NCBI GenBank assembly: GCA_049965615.1
Contig: JBMFWD010000022.1
Location: forward strand, 1-51,030
DNA: 51,030 bases
From: Acidobacterium sp049965615
GTDB taxonomy: Bacteria; Acidobacteriota; Terriglobia; Terriglobales; Acidobacteriaceae
Direction of reading: 5' to 3'
Shown here: positions 27,640 to 35,490 of the stretch, piece after piece
How the letters are laid out: each line of letters opens with the position of its first letter
How positions within the stretch are numbered: position 1 is the stretch's first letter
Made by a program: the position numbers and the translations under genes
Notes under the pieces: model-generated
Seen by the model: the letters and a program-made list of their open reading frames with translations, nothing else
Database searches by the model: none
Told to the model about the DNA's origin: nothing

Positions 27640-29181
27640 ATGTTTCGCTTTCCGCCTCTATTTCTTTCCGCTGTGGTGCTGGCGGGCTGCACGATGAGTG
27701 CGGCGGCGCAGCCGGCGGGCCATTCCATGACGGCTGCCGGGGATGCGTCGCAGACCATAACTGTAGATACAGCCGCGCAGGGCCAGGCATTTCCGCACTT
27801 CTGGGAGGATATGTTCGGGAGCGGCCGGGCGCATCTTGTGATGCGTGCGCAGTACCAGAAGGACCTGACCAAGGTGAAGAAGGTTACGAACTTTGAGTAT
27901 GTGCGGTTCCACGGCATTCTGGATGATGAGAACGGAGTGTATAGCGTAGGGAAGGATGGCCAGCCGGAATATAACTGGACCTACGTGGACCACATCTACG
28001 ATGCGCTGCTGGCGCATGGGATCAAGCCGTTTGTCGAGATCAGCTTTATGCCGAAGGATCTGGCGTCGAAGCCGACGCAGCAGGCGTTCTGGTATAAGCC
28101 GTATATCTCTCCGCCCGCGAGCTATGCGAAGTGGGATGCGTTGATTGAGGCGTTTGCCCGGCATTTGATTCAGCGGTATGGGATTGATGAGGTGTCGACC
28201 TGGTATTTCGAAGTGTGGAATGAGCCGAATATCGGGTTCTGGGCGGGTACGCCGGCGCAGGCGAGTTACTTCAAGCTGTATGACCATACGGCGCGTGCGC
28301 TGAAGGCGGTGAGCCCGCGGCTGCGTGTGGGTGGCCCGGCGACGGCGCAGGCGGCATGGGTGGGCGACATGATTGCGCATGCCACGAAGGATCATGTGCC
28401 GCTGGATTTTGTTTCGACACATGTGTATGGGGACGATTCAGCGGAGAACGTGTTTCATGACGATCAAAAGATTCCTCCGCATCAGATGGTCTGCTATGCG
28501 GTGGATAAGGTGCATGAAGAAATTGTGCACTCGGCGCGGCCGCATATTCCGCTGATCTGGAGCGAGTTTAATGCGAGCTATGCGAATCACCAGGACATTA
28601 CGGACTCGATTTACATGGGGCCGTGGCTGGCGAATACGATCAGGGAGTGCGACGGCAAGGTGCAGATGATGTCGTACTGGTCCTTCTCGGATGTATTTGA
28701 GGAGCAGGGCGTGAAGAAAACGCCATTTTACGGTGGGTTCGGCCTGGTGGCGGAGAATGGAATTCCGAAGCCTGCGTATGATGCGTTTGCGCTGCTACAC
28801 AAGCTTGGCTACACACGGCTGCCGGTGAATGCCGATGATGCGCTGGTGACGCGGCGCGCGGACGGCACGCTGGTGATTGCGGCGTGGAACCTGGTGGAGC
28901 CGGGGAAGACGGGTCCGAGCCGGAGGATCGATTTTGCTCTGAAGGGGCTGGGCGAGCATGCGGAGGCCCGGATTCATCGCGTGGATGCGCGGCATGGCGA
29001 TACGCTGGCGGCGTGGAAGGCGATGGGCAGCCCGAAGTATCCGACGCTGCAGCAGATTCATGCATTGAAGAAGGCTGCGAAGATGGGTCCGCCGCAGGTG
29101 GTGGAAGTGCGCGACGGGCACTTGAGCGTGACGGTTCCGCCGATGGGACTGGCTGTGATGACGGTGCGGGAGACGCACTGA
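27640..29181 (+). CDS. GH39-type glycosidase (beta-xylosidase-like), probable lipoprotein
   Basis: 513 residues. The signal peptide ends in a lipobox-like LAGC (C17), so surface or periplasmic anchoring is likely. The clan-A barrel shows YVRFHGILDDENGVY and the acid/base Glu E195 in FEVWNEPN. It continues with DFVSTHVYGDDSAE and the nucleophile Glu E309 in PLIWSEFNAS. YWSFSDVFEEQG and a C-terminal beta-domain follow. This pattern fits GH39 beta-xylosidases; alpha-iduronidase or other GH39 activities cannot be excluded. A strong GGAGGAG site precedes ATG 27640. It lies 161 bp after the receptor gene and probably shares its LacI-controlled promoter. Confidence 0.9.
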   Translation: MFRFPPLFLSAVVLAGCTMSAAAQPAGHSMTAAGDASQTITVDTAAQGQAFPHFWEDMFGSGRAHLVMRAQYQKDLTKVKKVTNFEYVRFHGILDDENGVYSVGKDGQPEYNWTYVDHIYDALLAHGIKPFVEISFMPKDLASKPTQQAFWYKPYISPPASYAKWDALIEAFARHLIQRYGIDEVSTWYFEVWNEPNIGFWAGTPAQASYFKLYDHTARALKAVSPRLRVGGPATAQAAWVGDMIAHATKDHVPLDFVSTHVYGDDSAENVFHDDQKIPPHQMVCYAVDKVHEEIVHSARPHIPLIWSEFNASYANHQDITDSIYMGPWLANTIRECDGKVQMMSYWSFSDVFEEQGVKKTPFYGGFGLVAENGIPKPAYDAFALLHKLGYTRLPVNADDALVTRRADGTLVIAAWNLVEPGKTGPSRRIDFALKGLGEHAEARIHRVDARHGDTLAAWKAMGSPKYPTLQQIHALKKAAKMGPPQVVEVRDGHLSVTVPPMGLAVMTVRETH

Positions 29182-29276
29182 GACGGGTATAACCGGGAAT
29201 TCATAGTCTGGGCTGAGAGCAGGCTGACTGAGACTGTGCGATGTCCCGAATGAATCCGGTGTACAGCCGGAAGTAA

Positions 29277-29420
29277 TCAAACAGTACCTTGAAAAGTGCA
29301 GAACTCGGCTGGCGTTTCGCGGGGGTAGTTGGGGTACTCAGGGTGCGACTGGGCGATTACCGGAAGCGCAGTGACGGCGGCGAGCAGAGCGGTGCAGATG
29401 GAAAGACGCAGGTGGGCCAT
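29277..29420 (-). CDS. small exported peptide, 47 residues
   Basis: A short ORF with a good ribosome site (GCAGGGAG, 5 bp before ATG at 29418-29420). The first 24 residues form a clear signal peptide, MAHLRLSICTALLAAVTALP then VIAQ. The mature part would be only about 23 residues, rich in Pro, Tyr and Glu (SHPEYPNYPRETPAEF), with one Cys at residue 41. I do not recognise a family. It lies alone between the GH39 gene and a small basic-protein gene. It could be a secreted signal, a small envelope protein, or the remnant of a longer exported protein. Confidence 0.5.
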   Translation of the reverse strand: MAHLRLSICTALLAAVTALPVIAQSHPEYPNYPRETPAEFCTFQGTV

Positions 29421-29666
29421 ATTTCTCCCTGCAAGGGCCGGAGCGCGGAACTACCGGCCATGGCTGTAGCTGAGAGGACACAGCAGATGCCATGTGTGAG
29501 CTATGAAATGTGAAATGGCCTGCGACGAAGTGAGGGGGCCTGCAGTGGGATGTTGAGGGTGGGGAGATACACGCAGGGCAGGAGACCAGTACGGGGAACT
29601 GGCCGCGCGGGGAAAGAAGTTACCCAGCAACCGGAGCCTGGTGACAGGCTGAACAGGTAGCTGAAG

Positions 29667-29888
29667 TTACTTCTTTTTCTTATGGTAAGCAGCCCAGCGG
29701 CGCTTTTGCGCGGCTGCCATCTTAGCGCGTGCTTCCGCTGTTAGTGCGCGCTTTTTGCCCGCTTTTCTGCCGCGGTGCGGTTGGGCGGCATCACCAGCGA
29801 GAAGATTCCGAGCTTCCCGGAGTCGGCCAATTTGCTTATCGAGTTCAGAGACTAACTTTGAAGTATTCACAATGGCAGTGTAACGCAC
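29667..29888 (-). CDS. small basic protein with histone-like C-terminus
   Basis: 73 residues. The N-terminal half is probably a helical coil (KLVSELDKQIGRLREARNLL); the C-terminal half is Lys/Arg/Ala-rich, ending LTAEARAKMAAAQKRRWAAY then a Lys run. The motif AEARAKMAAAQKRRW resembles small proteins I remember from acidobacteria and other soil bacteria, which are thought to bind nucleic acid; this is not established. The start is GTG 29888, or a second GTG at 29870; neither has a convincing ribosome site. No operon partner is near. Confidence 0.65.
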   Translation of the reverse strand: MRYTAIVNTSKLVSELDKQIGRLREARNLLAGDAAQPHRGRKAGKKRALTAEARAKMAAAQKRRWAAYHKKKK

Positions 29889-30015
29889 ATAAGTGGCGGG
29901 AGGTCAAAGATGCGCATCCTGAACGTCACTTAAATGACTGGATCATTTGTGTCATGAGTAGCACTTTGCGGTGATTGCCTGGCTATTGCGATATAGCTGA
30001 TCCGTGGGATGCACT

Positions 30016-30948
30016 TTAACGCGCCTGGGAAAAATGGTCTGTATGTTGCGCGAAGAAGGCGTTGAGTGTGGCGACGTACTTATGCGGCTGTTCGTAGGAG
30101 GGCAGGTGGCTGCTTTTCTCAAAGACAACCAACTTTGCGCCGGGAATCATGTGGGCGATGCGCCATGCGGTGAGCGGGGCGACGTTCATGTCATATCTTC
30201 CGGTAATGACGAGGGTGGGGAAGTGAAAGTGGGGCAGGGCGGAGGTTAGATCGATGGACGCGGTGGATTTGCTCATGGCGTCGGCGACGGAGGGTGTGTA
30301 ACCAAGGTTGTGACAATTGGCGAGATAGGTGTCGCGCTTCTCGGGGCTGTAGAAGATCATGCGGAAGTGGTCGATGAGGCTGCGTTGAGCGGCGGCGTTG
30401 GTGTTGCCGAGTTTTTTCATGGCGGCGGCATCCTGCGCTTCGATGTCGGGGAATACCTGCGGGAGCAGGTGGACCATGAGCTTCCAGGCGGGCGGTGCTG
30501 AGTCGCTGAGGACGAGGTGGGAGACGTGCTGCGGGTACTTTGCGGCGTAGGCCATGGCGATGAGTCCGCCAAAGGAGTCGCCGACGAGGTCGAATTTGGG
30601 GAAGTCGAGTTTGGCGCGGAGGGCTTCGAGGTCGGCGACCTGCGCGTCCATGGTCTGGGGCGCGTTGGAGGCGAGGCGGGTGGAGCGGCCAGTGCCGCGC
30701 TGGTCGTAGAGGACGACCTCTCGATTGCGCGCGATGGTGGGCCAGACGTTGTTCTGGACCATGTACACGTGCGAGAGACCGGGGCCGCCGTTGACGGCGA
30801 TGACGGGCGTGGCTTTGCCGGGATGGCCGTAGACCAGATAGAAGATGCGGGCCTGCGGGGTTTGCACGTAGCCGGTGGATTGCGGAGCGGGTTCGGCGAG
30901 GGCGGTGGAGACGGAAAGAAGAAGCAGGGTTAGCAAGAGCCGGCGCAT
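30016..30948 (-). CDS. exported alpha/beta hydrolase, proline iminopeptidase-like (S33)
   Basis: 310 residues with a signal peptide ending near TALA-EP. The fold shows the oxyanion region VNGGPGLSH, then LYDQRGTGRS, the nucleophile elbow GDSFGG (Ser at about 127), an acidic residue in ITGRYDMN and the catalytic His in KSSHLPSYEQP. The NGGPG and YDQRGxGRS pair is typical of prolyl aminopeptidases and related S33 hydrolases. Export suggests it acts on peptides or esters in the periplasm. It is the downstream neighbour of the fourth receptor gene on the minus strand, with a strong hairpin in between. Confidence 0.88.
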   Translation of the reverse strand: MRRLLLTLLLLSVSTALAEPAPQSTGYVQTPQARIFYLVYGHPGKATPVIAVNGGPGLSHVYMVQNNVWPTIARNREVVLYDQRGTGRSTRLASNAPQTMDAQVADLEALRAKLDFPKFDLVGDSFGGLIAMAYAAKYPQHVSHLVLSDSAPPAWKLMVHLLPQVFPDIEAQDAAAMKKLGNTNAAAQRSLIDHFRMIFYSPEKRDTYLANCHNLGYTPSVADAMSKSTASIDLTSALPHFHFPTLVITGRYDMNVAPLTAWRIAHMIPGAKLVVFEKSSHLPSYEQPHKYVATLNAFFAQHTDHFSQAR

Positions 30949-31000
30949 AGTGGCTTCAGCATAGAGGAAGGAGTTGCTGTTGGGGAGGGAAATGCAGGGA

Positions 31001-31032
31001 CCATGCTTCGCCCGGGGTGAGGCGAAGCATGG
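31001..31032 (-). terminator. 12-bp perfect hairpin after the fourth receptor
   Basis: CCATGCTTCGCC (31001-31012) and GGCGAAGCATGG (31021-31032) pair perfectly around an 8-nt loop, 13 bp beyond the receptor stop on the minus strand. There is no long T-run, so it may be a weak terminator or an mRNA 3'-end stabiliser. Confidence 0.6.
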
Positions 31033-31044
31033 TGTATGCGCGGG

Positions 31045-33837
31045 CTAGAAGTGGTAGGCGATTTTTGCGGTGAGGGCGCGCGGGGTGACGAAGTGCGTGC
31101 CGCTGAAGGTGGAGAGGAAGTTATAGAGCGAGTCCTTGTTGGTGATGTTGATGGCTGAAAGGACGACGCTCCAGCGGCGCTTGCCGTGGGCGAAGAGGTT
31201 GTTGTCCCCGAGGGAGAGATCGAAGAGGCTGCGTGGGCGGACGCGGGGCGGGTTGTGGTCGTTGTCACCGGTGCCGGGAGCGGGGATATAGACGACTGAC
31301 GAGGTGAGCTCATTGGCGGGGCAGACGGCGGGGAGCGGATGGCCGGGGGTGGCTTTTACGCCGTTGCACTCGAGGCCGGCCTGCATTTCCTGATCGGCGG
31401 TGAGAGGGACGTAGACGGGTGCTCCGGTGACGGGGTTGGTGGTGGGCGGGAGATTGTTGTCGACGAGGGCGATGGCGGGCTGACCGTTGAGGGTGGTGGA
31501 ACTGTTGGCGCATGCGCTGTTGGCGTCGTGGGAGAGCGGGTTGTAGCAGGGGACTGCGCCGGCGACGAGGCCGCTGTCGAATCTCCAGTTGAATCCGATC
31601 CAGGGTGCTGTTGGCAGCGGCAGCGAGTATTGGACGTGGGTGCTGTCGTTGAATTTTTCGTCGTGGTCGATGCGGAAGGGGAAACCGGTCTGGCCGACGG
31701 TGGCTCCGGCCCCGGCTACCTGCGGCGGGAAGAAGCGCGCGGCAACGGATGAGAAAGCGGTGTAGGCGAGCAGGCGGCGGAAGTGGGTGAGATCAACGCG
31801 GCCTGCGATGCCGGTGATTTTGGAGTTATGCCACTGGATGGGGAAGGTGATGGGCGTGCTGCCGAGGACGCTGAAGTCGCCGCCCTTCTGGGTGTACTTC
31901 CAGATGTAGTCGAGGCTGACGTTGACGTGCGGGCCGATGTTCTGCTCGAAGCCTGCGTGAGTTTCGTTGCGCGGGCCTGCCTCAAGCGGCGTGGTGAAGC
32001 TGGAGGAGCAGCCGAGGAGCGGTGAGAGTACGGGATTGGCGCATCCATCGGTGGAGAGGACGAGGTTTTCGTTGTAGGGGGTTTCGAGCGTGCGAGCGTA
32101 GGAGACGCGCAGCGTGGTGCCGGTTTTGGGGAAGGTGTAGGCAACGTTGACGCGTGGCTCGGCCTGGTTGGCGGTGCTGAGTCCACGATAGAGGTCGCCG
32201 CGCATGCCGACGTTGGCGAACCAGTTTCCGGACTTGATCTGGTCTTCGACGTAGAGGCCGAGGGTTTTTACGTTGGCGTGTCCGTTGAAGGTGTAGGGGC
32301 TGCCGCCGCGGGTGAGGTCGTAGGGTGCGAGTGCGGTGTTGTAGTTGGGATTGGCGACGTCGCCGGTGGCGCAGTTGGAGGGGCTGGAGTAGCCGTAGAG
32401 GGGATTGCCTGAGGCGTCGAGACAGGGTGCGTTGAGGAGGTTGCTGACGATGCCGAGGTGGAAGTGCTCATTGAGGAAGGCGGAGTTGTACTGCGCGCCG
32501 CTCATGACGGTGTTGACGCCGTGTGTCCATGTGAGGGTGGCGACGCCGCCGGCGTTGAGGAGCGAACGCTGCTGGGAGATGGATTCCTGCTGGAGGCTTG
32601 GCGGGCCGAGGTCGGCGAGGGCGTTGTTGCTGGGGTAGTAGCCGAAGCTGTTGCGGCGCACATAGACGCCGAAGGTGAGGACCGCACTGTTGGTAAGCAG
32701 GCGGGTGAAGGTGGGTGCAATATCCAGGGTGCCGATTTTGGCGCGCTGGTCGGCGTTGCCTACGTTGCCGAAGATGGGGTTGGCGGTGGCTCCGCCGCGG
32801 ACCACGTTGAGGACGCCGAGGTTGTCGTAGGTGTTGGGAGTCTGAAACCAGGAGTGGCTGTAGTTGAGGTCGAGGCGCAGGGAGTCGCGGGAGTCAAACT
32901 GGCGGTCGATGCGGTCGAAGATGTTTTCCTGGTTGCCTTTGTCGTGGATGACGGAGAACTCGGGGGAGTCGAGGAATCGGCCGGAGTTGAGGCCATCGAT
33001 CTCAAAGAAGTTGCCCCATTTTGCGCCGCCGTAGCTGATGTCGAAGCCGGAGGTGGCGGTGCCGAAGGCTCCGTACGAGGTGTGGATGCTGCCGGTGGGC
33101 GAGGTTACGCCTTCTCCGGAGCGGGTGGTGACCTTGATGACGAGGCTGGTTTTATCTCCGTACTGGGCAGGCGGCGCGCCGGAGATGACCTTGACGGAGG
33201 CGATGGCGCTGGAGGGCAGCTGGTTGGAGAAGGTTTTGCTCATCTGGTCGGTGATGGGCTCGCCGTCGAGAGAGTATGTGTTTTCGGCGTGGTCACCCAT
33301 GCCGTGGATCATGCCGTTGGAGTCGGCAGTGACGCCCGGTGTGGTGAGAGTGACGAGCGAACTGATGGCCGAGGTGCTGCTTTCCAGGGGAATCTTGGAG
33401 AAAGTTGCGCGATCGACTGTGGTTTGCAGGGTGGTGGGGGTGCTGAGAGGCCCGGCGGCCTGCACCGTGACGGTCTGGGTGGCGGCGGCAATTTTGAGAG
33501 CGAGAGTGAGGGTCTGGGGAAGGATGGAGACGACGGTGACCGGCTTTTGCAGGACGGCGAAACCTTTCGAGCGAACGGTGAGCCGGTAGCTGCCGAAGGG
33601 AATGAGGTGGAACTGGAAGGCTCCGCTGCTGGAGGTGGTGGCGGTGCGGGTGAATCCACCCGCGGTGCGCGCGAGCGTGATTTTGGCTCCGGGGATGACG
33701 GCTCCGGAGGCGTCTGTGACGGTGCCGATGATGCTGCCGTGAGTGCTGGGCTGAGCCTGTGCGGCGGGAATGCAGAAGAGAGGCAAGCAAAAGAGAAAAA
33801 GGGCCAGAAGCCTCTTCTTAAAAGAGGGGAATGTCAT
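31045..33837 (-). CDS. TonB-dependent receptor, possibly for a metal
   Basis: 930 residues. A signal peptide (cleavage near AAQA-QPSTHG) is followed by a carboxypeptidase-like regulatory domain (about 32-115, IIGTVTDASGAVIPGAKITL) and a plug (about 125-240, with HGMGDHAENTYSLDGEPITDQM and VKVTTRSGEG). A barrel of about 680 residues ends TAKIAYHF. It is shorter than the other three receptors. ATG 33837 has TTTTGGAGAC just upstream. The gene 72 bp upstream on the same strand encodes a His/Cys-rich exported protein, which hints at metal uptake; this is inference. Confidence 0.92.
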   Translation of the reverse strand: MTFPSFKKRLLALFLFCLPLFCIPAAQAQPSTHGSIIGTVTDASGAVIPGAKITLARTAGGFTRTATTSSSGAFQFHLIPFGSYRLTVRSKGFAVLQKPVTVVSILPQTLTLALKIAAATQTVTVQAAGPLSTPTTLQTTVDRATFSKIPLESSTSAISSLVTLTTPGVTADSNGMIHGMGDHAENTYSLDGEPITDQMSKTFSNQLPSSAIASVKVISGAPPAQYGDKTSLVIKVTTRSGEGVTSPTGSIHTSYGAFGTATSGFDISYGGAKWGNFFEIDGLNSGRFLDSPEFSVIHDKGNQENIFDRIDRQFDSRDSLRLDLNYSHSWFQTPNTYDNLGVLNVVRGGATANPIFGNVGNADQRAKIGTLDIAPTFTRLLTNSAVLTFGVYVRRNSFGYYPSNNALADLGPPSLQQESISQQRSLLNAGGVATLTWTHGVNTVMSGAQYNSAFLNEHFHLGIVSNLLNAPCLDASGNPLYGYSSPSNCATGDVANPNYNTALAPYDLTRGGSPYTFNGHANVKTLGLYVEDQIKSGNWFANVGMRGDLYRGLSTANQAEPRVNVAYTFPKTGTTLRVSYARTLETPYNENLVLSTDGCANPVLSPLLGCSSSFTTPLEAGPRNETHAGFEQNIGPHVNVSLDYIWKYTQKGGDFSVLGSTPITFPIQWHNSKITGIAGRVDLTHFRRLLAYTAFSSVAARFFPPQVAGAGATVGQTGFPFRIDHDEKFNDSTHVQYSLPLPTAPWIGFNWRFDSGLVAGAVPCYNPLSHDANSACANSSTTLNGQPAIALVDNNLPPTTNPVTGAPVYVPLTADQEMQAGLECNGVKATPGHPLPAVCPANELTSSVVYIPAPGTGDNDHNPPRVRPRSLFDLSLGDNNLFAHGKRRWSVVLSAINITNKDSLYNFLSTFSGTHFVTPRALTAKIAYHF

Positions 33838-33909
33838 GGTGTCTCCAAAATGAGTGGTGCTTCGGGTACGGGGACACTGCTGCCCGACAGAGGCAGAGTG
33901 AGAACGGTA

Positions 33910-34206
33910 CTAGGCGAAGAGGATGGAGACGGCCGGCGGAGGACGGATGAAGCGCGTGAAGACGATGTAGCGGGAGCCGGCGCGAGCTTCGGCCGGGATG
34001 ACTGCCGCTACGACGTGTTCGATGCGCTGGATGAAGACGGTGGGATGATTTTCAACGGCCATGTGCGCCTGGGCGCAGATTTGGCAGTGCTGCCCGGAGG
34101 GGTCGTTGGCCGGGTGGCCGTGAGCGACCTCGACCGTCATGAAGCAGACGATTACCAGCGCGAGCAGGCACGCGAGGGCTTTCCAGGATTTGGAAAAAGG
34201 CTTCAT
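33910..34206 (-). CDS. small exported His/Cys-rich protein, DUF2946-like
   Basis: 98 residues. The N-terminal membrane or signal segment (about 9-28, LACLLALVIVCFMTVEVAHG) is followed by a cluster of potential metal ligands: H29-type HGH, H40-C41-x-x-C44, H48 and H54 (HCQICAQAHM). A tail ending in RFIRPPPAVS resembles DUF2946-type proteins, often near copper- or heavy-metal-linked TonB receptors. It precedes the fourth receptor by 72 bp and is probably in the same transcript. A role in binding metal in the periplasm is plausible but not shown. Confidence 0.65.
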   Translation of the reverse strand: MKPFSKSWKALACLLALVIVCFMTVEVAHGHPANDPSGQHCQICAQAHMAVENHPTVFIQRIEHVVAAVIPAEARAGSRYIVFTRFIRPPPAVSILFA

Positions 34207-34487
34207 GGCAGCTTATTTGATGATTGAATAGAAGCGGGAGTGCGTCAAGAAACGCCGGGAATCGCTGTTGAGGGGATGGATTGGGGGGAATCCGTGCTGC
34301 GCTGCGAAGGGGCCGCAGCACGGGATTGCGGATGGGACTACCGGAGCATGCCGATGGAGCGCATCCATGCTGCGGCGAGCGATGGCCAGTGGGAGATGGG
34401 CAGGGCTGTTTTGCTGGAGGGCGTGGGAGTTTCGGGAGAAACTTCCTGGTGCAATTGGGCCGAGGCATTCTCGGGGTTCCCCCATGG

Positions 34488-34590
34488 CTACGCTCGGGGC
34501 AGGCTCGTCGGCTTTGCTCAGGGCAGGCTTTCGCTTCGCTCAGGGCAGGCTTTCGCTTTGCTCGGGGCAGGCTTTCGCTTCGCTCTGAAT
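34488..34590. repeat. 22-bp tandem repeat, about four copies
   Basis: Units start at 34512, 34534 and 34556 with exactly 22 bp each, sharing the core GCTCAGGGCAGGCTTTCG with T/C and A/G changes. A slightly longer first unit lies at 34488-34511, and a partial unit at 34578 runs into GAATGACAC. The unit seems related to dispersed repeats in acidobacterial genomes. Confidence 0.85.
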
Positions 34591-34648
34591 GACACTTCCA
34601 ATTTTTGGATCTGGCGGAATTTTCTGCTGGGGTCTGGCGGTTGGAACT

Positions 34649-34683
34649 GCAGATTCCCTGGCTTCGCTTGGCAGGGATGACAA
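34649..34683. repeat. second copy of the alr-type repeat
   Basis: Begins GCAGATTCC and ends GGGATGACAA, like the element inside alr (5424-5476), with a different, TTCGCT-containing middle. It shows that the alr insert belongs to a repeat family in this genome. Confidence 0.55.
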
Positions 34684-35090
34684 CCGGAATTATTTTGCCA
34701 ACTTCAGATGCAGGGTGCTGGGCTTCCTTGACACTGGGGCATCCCGGACGCGATGCTTAGTTGCAAGGCTTTCCTCACCTCCTCTGGCGTTACACCAACT
34801 TTGAGGGGATGCGTGTGCGGCAAGCGTTGCAATGACTGATACGAAGGAATCCGGTCCGTCATCCGGAGACTGCGATGCAGCCACGGATGCCGGAGGTTTG
34901 CGGTTGATTTGCTGGTGCAATGGATACCGCGAGCCGGACTCGGAGAGATTTTCAAGATAGATGGCTGGAGAAGGGATTCCGGGGGCGGCGCGCAGCCGCT
35001 GACCGGACCCACGTGCGCGAAGCGACTTGAAGGCCCGGGAAACAGGGCAGTGGAGAGCGCGGCGGAGACTTCAGCCAGAAGGATAGTGCG

Positions 35091-35438
35091 TTGAACTTAC
35101 TGATGATTGCCCTGCAAGCGGGACCGGCGGCTTTGGGATTAGCGCTGGCCGGATTGATACCGGCGGGGATTGGCCCGATTCTTCCCTTTGTTCTGATCTT
35201 CGTAGTCTTTTACTTTCTTTTGATCCGCCCGCAGCAGACGCGGCAGAAGAAGTGGCAGGCGATGCTTTCGAGCCTGAAGACGGGAGACCGGATCACGACG
35301 ACGGGGGGCATCCGGGGCACGATTCTATCCATTAAGGATGACGTGATTCAGATCAGGGTAGCGCCGGATAATATTCGACTGGAAGTGGCGAAGGGGGCGA
35401 TTGCCTCGCTGAGCACGCAGGACGAGGGGACCAAGTAG
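35091..35438 (+). CDS. yajC: YajC, Sec translocon accessory subunit
   Basis: 115 residues with one membrane helix (about 25-44, ILPFVLIFVVFYFLLIRPQQ) and the family signature LLIRPQQTRQKKWQAML, followed by GDRITTTGGIRGTI. It joins SecDF-YidC at the inner membrane. The TTG at 35091 is preferred because AGAAGG lies 8 bp before it; the next in-frame ATG (35103) is too far from that site. It is the first gene of yajC-secD-secF; secD follows after 52 bp. Confidence 0.94.
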   Translation: MNLLMIALQAGPAALGLALAGLIPAGIGPILPFVLIFVVFYFLLIRPQQTRQKKWQAMLSSLKTGDRITTTGGIRGTILSIKDDVIQIRVAPDNIRLEVAKGAIASLSTQDEGTK

Positions 35439-35490
35439 GCATTTAACCGCGAGAGGCGAGGGCTTCTCGATCAGCGAGCAAAAAGAGTTC

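Larger units (their letters stand above)
34207..35090. other. long intergenic region rich in small repeats
   Basis: About 880 bp between the His/Cys-rich protein gene and yajC. It contains the 22-bp tandem repeat (34488-34590) and a copy of the alr-type repeat (34649-34683). The remainder has several open frames but none with a recognisable protein, ribosome site or consistent codon use. The promoter of yajC-secDF is likely near its right end. Confidence 0.5.

Noticed and set aside
27501..27917. Minus-strand frame opposite the GH39 gene start
   Set aside because: Shadow of a well-supported plus-strand gene with signal peptide and catalytic residues.
29289..29513. 74-codon plus-strand frame
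   Set aside because: It overlaps the exported-peptide gene on the other strand, and has no signal or ribosome site.
34700..35012. 102-codon minus-strand frame upstream of yajC
   Set aside because: No recognisable domain, no ribosome site, and the area is non-coding repeat-rich DNA.
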